DNA from: an uncultured Clostridia bacterium
Lineage (GTDB): Bacteria > Bacillota > Clostridia > UMGS1810
Direction: 5' to 3'
Length of the DNA stretch: 16,115 nucleotides
Assembly: GCA_937959315.1 (NCBI GenBank)
Contig: CALGRC010000056.1
Span: forward strand, 1-16,115
Shown: piece by piece, positions 13,718-16,115 of the stretch
Numbering within the stretch: position 1 is the first letter of the stretch
How the letters are laid out: each line of letters opens with the position of its first letter
Program-made: the position numbers and the translations under genes
Notes under the pieces: generated by a model
Databases searched by the model: none
Told to the model about the DNA's origin: nothing
What the model saw: the letters and a program-made list of their open reading frames with translations, nothing else

Positions 13718-14335
13718 TTATTTTTTGTGATTTTGTAAGTTTTCCACATAAATATTGTCCTCTTTTATATATGCCATCTCCGGTTCCCGTCCCAAGCCCT
13801 CCGCGCCGTCCGGCGGGCGGGTGATGATATCCGCAATACGGATTTGCGTGGGGTTTAGCGACAGCGCCACAATCACGGCATCCCGGTTGCCGCGCATACC
13901 AGCGTGTACAATTCCGCGCAAACTGCCGTAAATGGCAATATTGCCGGCGGCAAATACCTCGGCGCCAGGATTGACGTCGCCCACCACTACCAAATCCCCT
14001 TCTGAAGTCAGCCGGCTGCCCGACCGCACCGTGCCCATATAAAAAACAGACTGTTCCCCATCGCCGCCGCCGACGATGCGCACATCCGGCCCGCAAAACT
14101 CTACCTGCGTATCCCCGCCCAGCGCATCAATCACCAGGTTCAAAAGCGCCGCCTGTTCGGCTGCACACAGCGCACGGCCGCGCACCAAAATCTGTTTTAC
14201 CCGGCCGCCTCGTGCCATTTCCTTCAGCTTTCCAAACTTTTCCCTTGCTTCCTCCAAAATATCCGGAAATTGCGCTTCTGCCCGCAAAATCAAGTTGAGC
14301 CCTTCGGCCGTCCCCTTAAAGATACAATGATCCAT
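13718..14335 (-). CDS. minC: Septum site-determining protein MinC
   Basis: 205 residues. The N-terminal half is the weakly conserved FtsZ-inhibiting domain (FPDILEEAREKF). The C-terminal half is the beta-helix that binds MinD and forms copolymers: GTVRSGSRLTSEGDLVVVGDVNPGAEV, GNIAIYGSLRGIVHAG, LNPTQIRIADIITRPP. The usual MinD-contact motif RSGQ reads RSGS here. The ATG at 14335 is chosen because GGGGG ends 6 nt upstream; the ATG at 14341 directly abuts those Gs. It begins 17 nt after the mrdA stop, so mrdA and minC are co-transcribed. Confidence 0.93.
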   Translation of the reverse strand: MDHCIFKGTAEGLNLILRAEAQFPDILEEAREKFGKLKEMARGGRVKQILVRGRALCAAEQAALLNLVIDALGGDTQVEFCGPDVRIVGGGDGEQSVFYMGTVRSGSRLTSEGDLVVVGDVNPGAEVFAAGNIAIYGSLRGIVHAGMRGNRDAVIVALSLNPTQIRIADIITRPPDGAEGLGREPEMAYIKEDNIYVENLQNHKK

Positions 14336-14352
14336 GTCCATCCCCCTTATCC

Positions 14353-16115
14353 TTATGGCAGCAATGCATTTTTCTGCGCTGCAGCATCTGCCGGATGCTC
14401 TACGTCCAGTCCAAAATATTCGGTAAAAATATCCCGCGCGACCGGTGCAATGGAATTGCCCGAACCGGCATTTTCCACCACCACCGCCACTGCAATCTGT
14501 GGATCCTCATATGGCGCATAGGCCACAAACACACCGTTTGCTACGCCGGTAGACACCTGCGCGCTGCCGGTTTTGGCACACACCTCTATCGGGAAACCGG
14601 CAAACACCGTCCCGGCAGTCCCCGCTTCCTGCGCCGCCTCGCGCATCCCGCGCGTCACTGCATGGTAAGTAGAATCCTGCATTTCCACCGTGTTGTACAC
14701 CTCGCCGGTCGGCGCAGCCATCTCCTCGCCTGTGTCATAGCTGCGCACTGTTTTGAGCAAATGCGTCTTGTACCGGGTGCCGCCGTTTGCTACCGTCGCC
14801 ACATAGCTGGCAATCTGCACCGGCGACATAAGCGTAAACGACTGCCCAATGGCCATTTGCAGCGTATCGCCCGGATACCACTGCTCGTCAAACACCCGCT
14901 GCTTATAGTCAGGGCTCGCCAGTACCCCCTTGGTTTCCCCTTCAATTTCCAAACCGGTATACTCGCCCACGCCAAACTGTTTCCCATATTCTACCAGCTT
15001 GTCCACCCCCAGGCGGCGGCCGGTTTCATAGAAAAAGTAATTGCACGAATCCCGCAGCGCATCCGATACTGTCTCTGGCCCGTGGGTGCCGCGCGTGTCG
15101 GTGTATATCCAGCAATTGAACGACTGCCCGTAATACTGGTACACGCCCTTGTCTACAATCACTTCATCCGGCGTGATAACCCCTTCTTCCAGCCCTGCAA
15201 TGGAGGTGAGCATTTTAAAGGTAGAACCGGGCGGATAAGATCCGCTGATAGCCCGGTTGAACATGGGCTTGACCGGGTCGGCCAGCATGGCGGCATAATC
15301 CTCGTTAAAGGTCTTTGGGTTAAAATCCGGATAGCTGGCCATTGCCAGCACCTCGCCGGTATTGACATCCACCGCTACCACCGACCCGCTCTTCGCAGCG
15401 GCGCCGCGTTTGTCCGCCCGCCGTTCGCCGGCCTGCCGGATACTGGAAATGGTGCGCTCCAGCGACTCCTCCGCCACCTGCTGCAAATCCAAATCAATGG
15501 TAAGTACCGCGTTGTTGCCGGGCACCGCCGGCACCTCTTCACTGATAACCGCCGTCCGGCCTTCCAGCGTCTGTTCCACGCTGCTGCGGCCGTCCTTGCC
15601 GCGGATGTAGGGTTCCAGGTATTTTTCCATACCATCTTTGCCGATAATATCGTTCATGCCGTAGCCCTCGTCCCTGAGCGCCTCATATTCCTCGGCATAG
15701 ATAACCCCCACCCGTCCCAGGATATGCGACGCCAAATTGTCATACACATACTCGCGCGTAGGGGTGGTAATAATGCTGACGCTCTTAAACCGCCGGTTTT
15801 GTTCCCGTATCAGCGTCACCGTATCCAAGCTGACGTCAGTGGCAAAGGTGTACGGGTTGTTGGCCGAAAAGGCGCGCGTCTGCATTTCATAGCGTACCCC
15901 GGCAATTCTCCGCTTTTGCTCGGTGCTATACCCCGCGTCAATGCCATACTCTGTACAAAATGCCTCCAGCGCGGCCGGCGCGTCCAGCCCTTCCATATCG
16001 TGGTCTTCCAAAAATCCCGCGATTTCTTCTTCCCGTTCGTCTCCCTCATATTCGGTGAATAAAAAAGCCGTCCCATCAGCCGAAAGAGGCATGGAATCCA
16101 AATACTCCTCCCCTT
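14353..16115 (-). CDS. mrdA: Penicillin-binding protein 2 (elongation-specific D,D-transpeptidase), 5' end beyond the window
   Basis: About 587 codons are visible; the frame stays open to the window edge, so the N-terminal membrane anchor is missing. Class B PBP motifs are all present: the SxxK motif in PPGSTFKM (serine codon 15223-15225), the SxN motif in RDSCNYFF, and KTG in CAKTGSAQ (codons 14566-14574). GKDGMEKYLEPYIRGKDGRS and TIDLDLQQVAEE are typical of PBP2/MrdA dimerisation and linker regions. No PASTA domain follows. PBP2 crosslinks peptidoglycan in the elongasome with RodA and MreBCD. The order pbp2-minCDE is common in clostridia, usually behind mreBCD, which would be expected just beyond the window (inference). 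Confidence is high for class B PBP and slightly lower for PBP2 versus PBP3. Confidence 0.93.
   Translation of the reverse strand, partial: GEEYLDSMPLSADGTAFLFTEYEGDEREEEIAGFLEDHDMEGLDAPAALEAFCTEYGIDAGYSTEQKRRIAGVRYEMQTRAFSANNPYTFATDVSLDTVTLIREQNRRFKSVSIITTPTREYVYDNLASHILGRVGVIYAEEYEALRDEGYGMNDIIGKDGMEKYLEPYIRGKDGRSSVEQTLEGRTAVISEEVPAVPGNNAVLTIDLDLQQVAEESLERTISSIRQAGERRADKRGAAAKSGSVVAVDVNTGEVLAMASYPDFNPKTFNEDYAAMLADPVKPMFNRAISGSYPPGSTFKMLTSIAGLEEGVITPDEVIVDKGVYQYYGQSFNCWIYTDTRGTHGPETVSDALRDSCNYFFYETGRRLGVDKLVEYGKQFGVGEYTGLEIEGETKGVLASPDYKQRVFDEQWYPGDTLQMAIGQSFTLMSPVQIASYVATVANGGTRYKTHLLKTVRSYDTGEEMAAPTGEVYNTVEMQDSTYHAVTRGMREAAQEAGTAGTVFAGFPIEVCAKTGSAQVSTGVANGVFVAYAPYEDPQIAVAVVVENAGSGNSIAPVARDIFTEYFGLDVEHPADAAAQKNALLP

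Noticed and set aside
14395..16062. A 555-codon open frame on the plus strand
   Set aside because: It lies fully antisense to mrdA, whose SxxK, SxN and KTG motifs are intact. Its translation is His/Arg/Pro-rich with no recognisable domain or RBS, as expected for a shadow frame in GC-rich coding sequence.

Overview
This window looks like chromosome from a spore-forming clostridium (Firmicutes/Clostridia, plausibly a gut Oscillospirales-type lineage). Reasons: moderately GC-rich coding with Firmicutes-type strong Shine-Dalgarno sites; an AbrB very close to the Bacillus/Clostridium form, preceded by Spo0A-box-like sites; the order acpS, GerS/YdcC-like lipoprotein, alr, ndoAI, ndoA, which is shared with Bacillus; and a minCDE cluster directly after a class B penicillin-binding protein. 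The taxonomic call is inference. No rRNA, tRNA, CRISPR array, transposase or prophage gene is visible.

Left part (1-3555, plus strand): a two-gene unit. An M56 (BlaR1/MecR1-type) membrane metalloprotease is followed 18 nt later by a secreted WG-repeat protein with C-terminal S-layer homology repeats. It ends in a very strong hairpin terminator. A reading frame ending at base 53 may be the tail of an upstream BlaI-type repressor. The protease lacks the penicillin-binding sensor domain of true BlaR1, so its signal is unknown.

Middle (3554-4182): a 56-residue membrane ORF on the minus strand, then abrB on the plus strand with a good sigma-A promoter. Two Spo0A-box-like sites overlap or abut the -35 of that promoter, recalling the Spo0A repression of abrB in Bacillus subtilis. 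A bidirectional terminator separates abrB from the convergent enolase gene.

Right part (4192-16115, minus strand throughout). In transcription order: the 5'-truncated mrdA (PBP2), minC, minD, minE, mgsA, mtaD, a two-helix membrane protein, an acpS-nnrD gene fusion, a GerS/YdcC-like lipoprotein, alr, the ndoAI/ndoA toxin-antitoxin pair, a small secreted protein and eno. The first block serves cell elongation and division-site choice (PBP2, MinCDE), followed by two metabolic enzymes: methylglyoxal synthase and MTA/SAH deaminase. The second block combines carrier-protein activation and NAD(P)HX repair (the fusion), a probable spore/germination lipoprotein, D-alanine supply for peptidoglycan, and an mRNA interferase module with its own promoter and candidate operator repeats. 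Enolase stands alone behind a 228-nt leader that contains a terminator and an unexplained GC-rich palindromic block.

Nothing here is clearly a new defence or mobile system. The observations most worth a second look are the Spo0A-box/abrB promoter, the AcpS-NnrD fusion that lacks the epimerase domain, the M56 protease/WG-SLH pair, the tandem repeat at the ndoAI promoter, and the terminator placed just upstream of the fusion gene.
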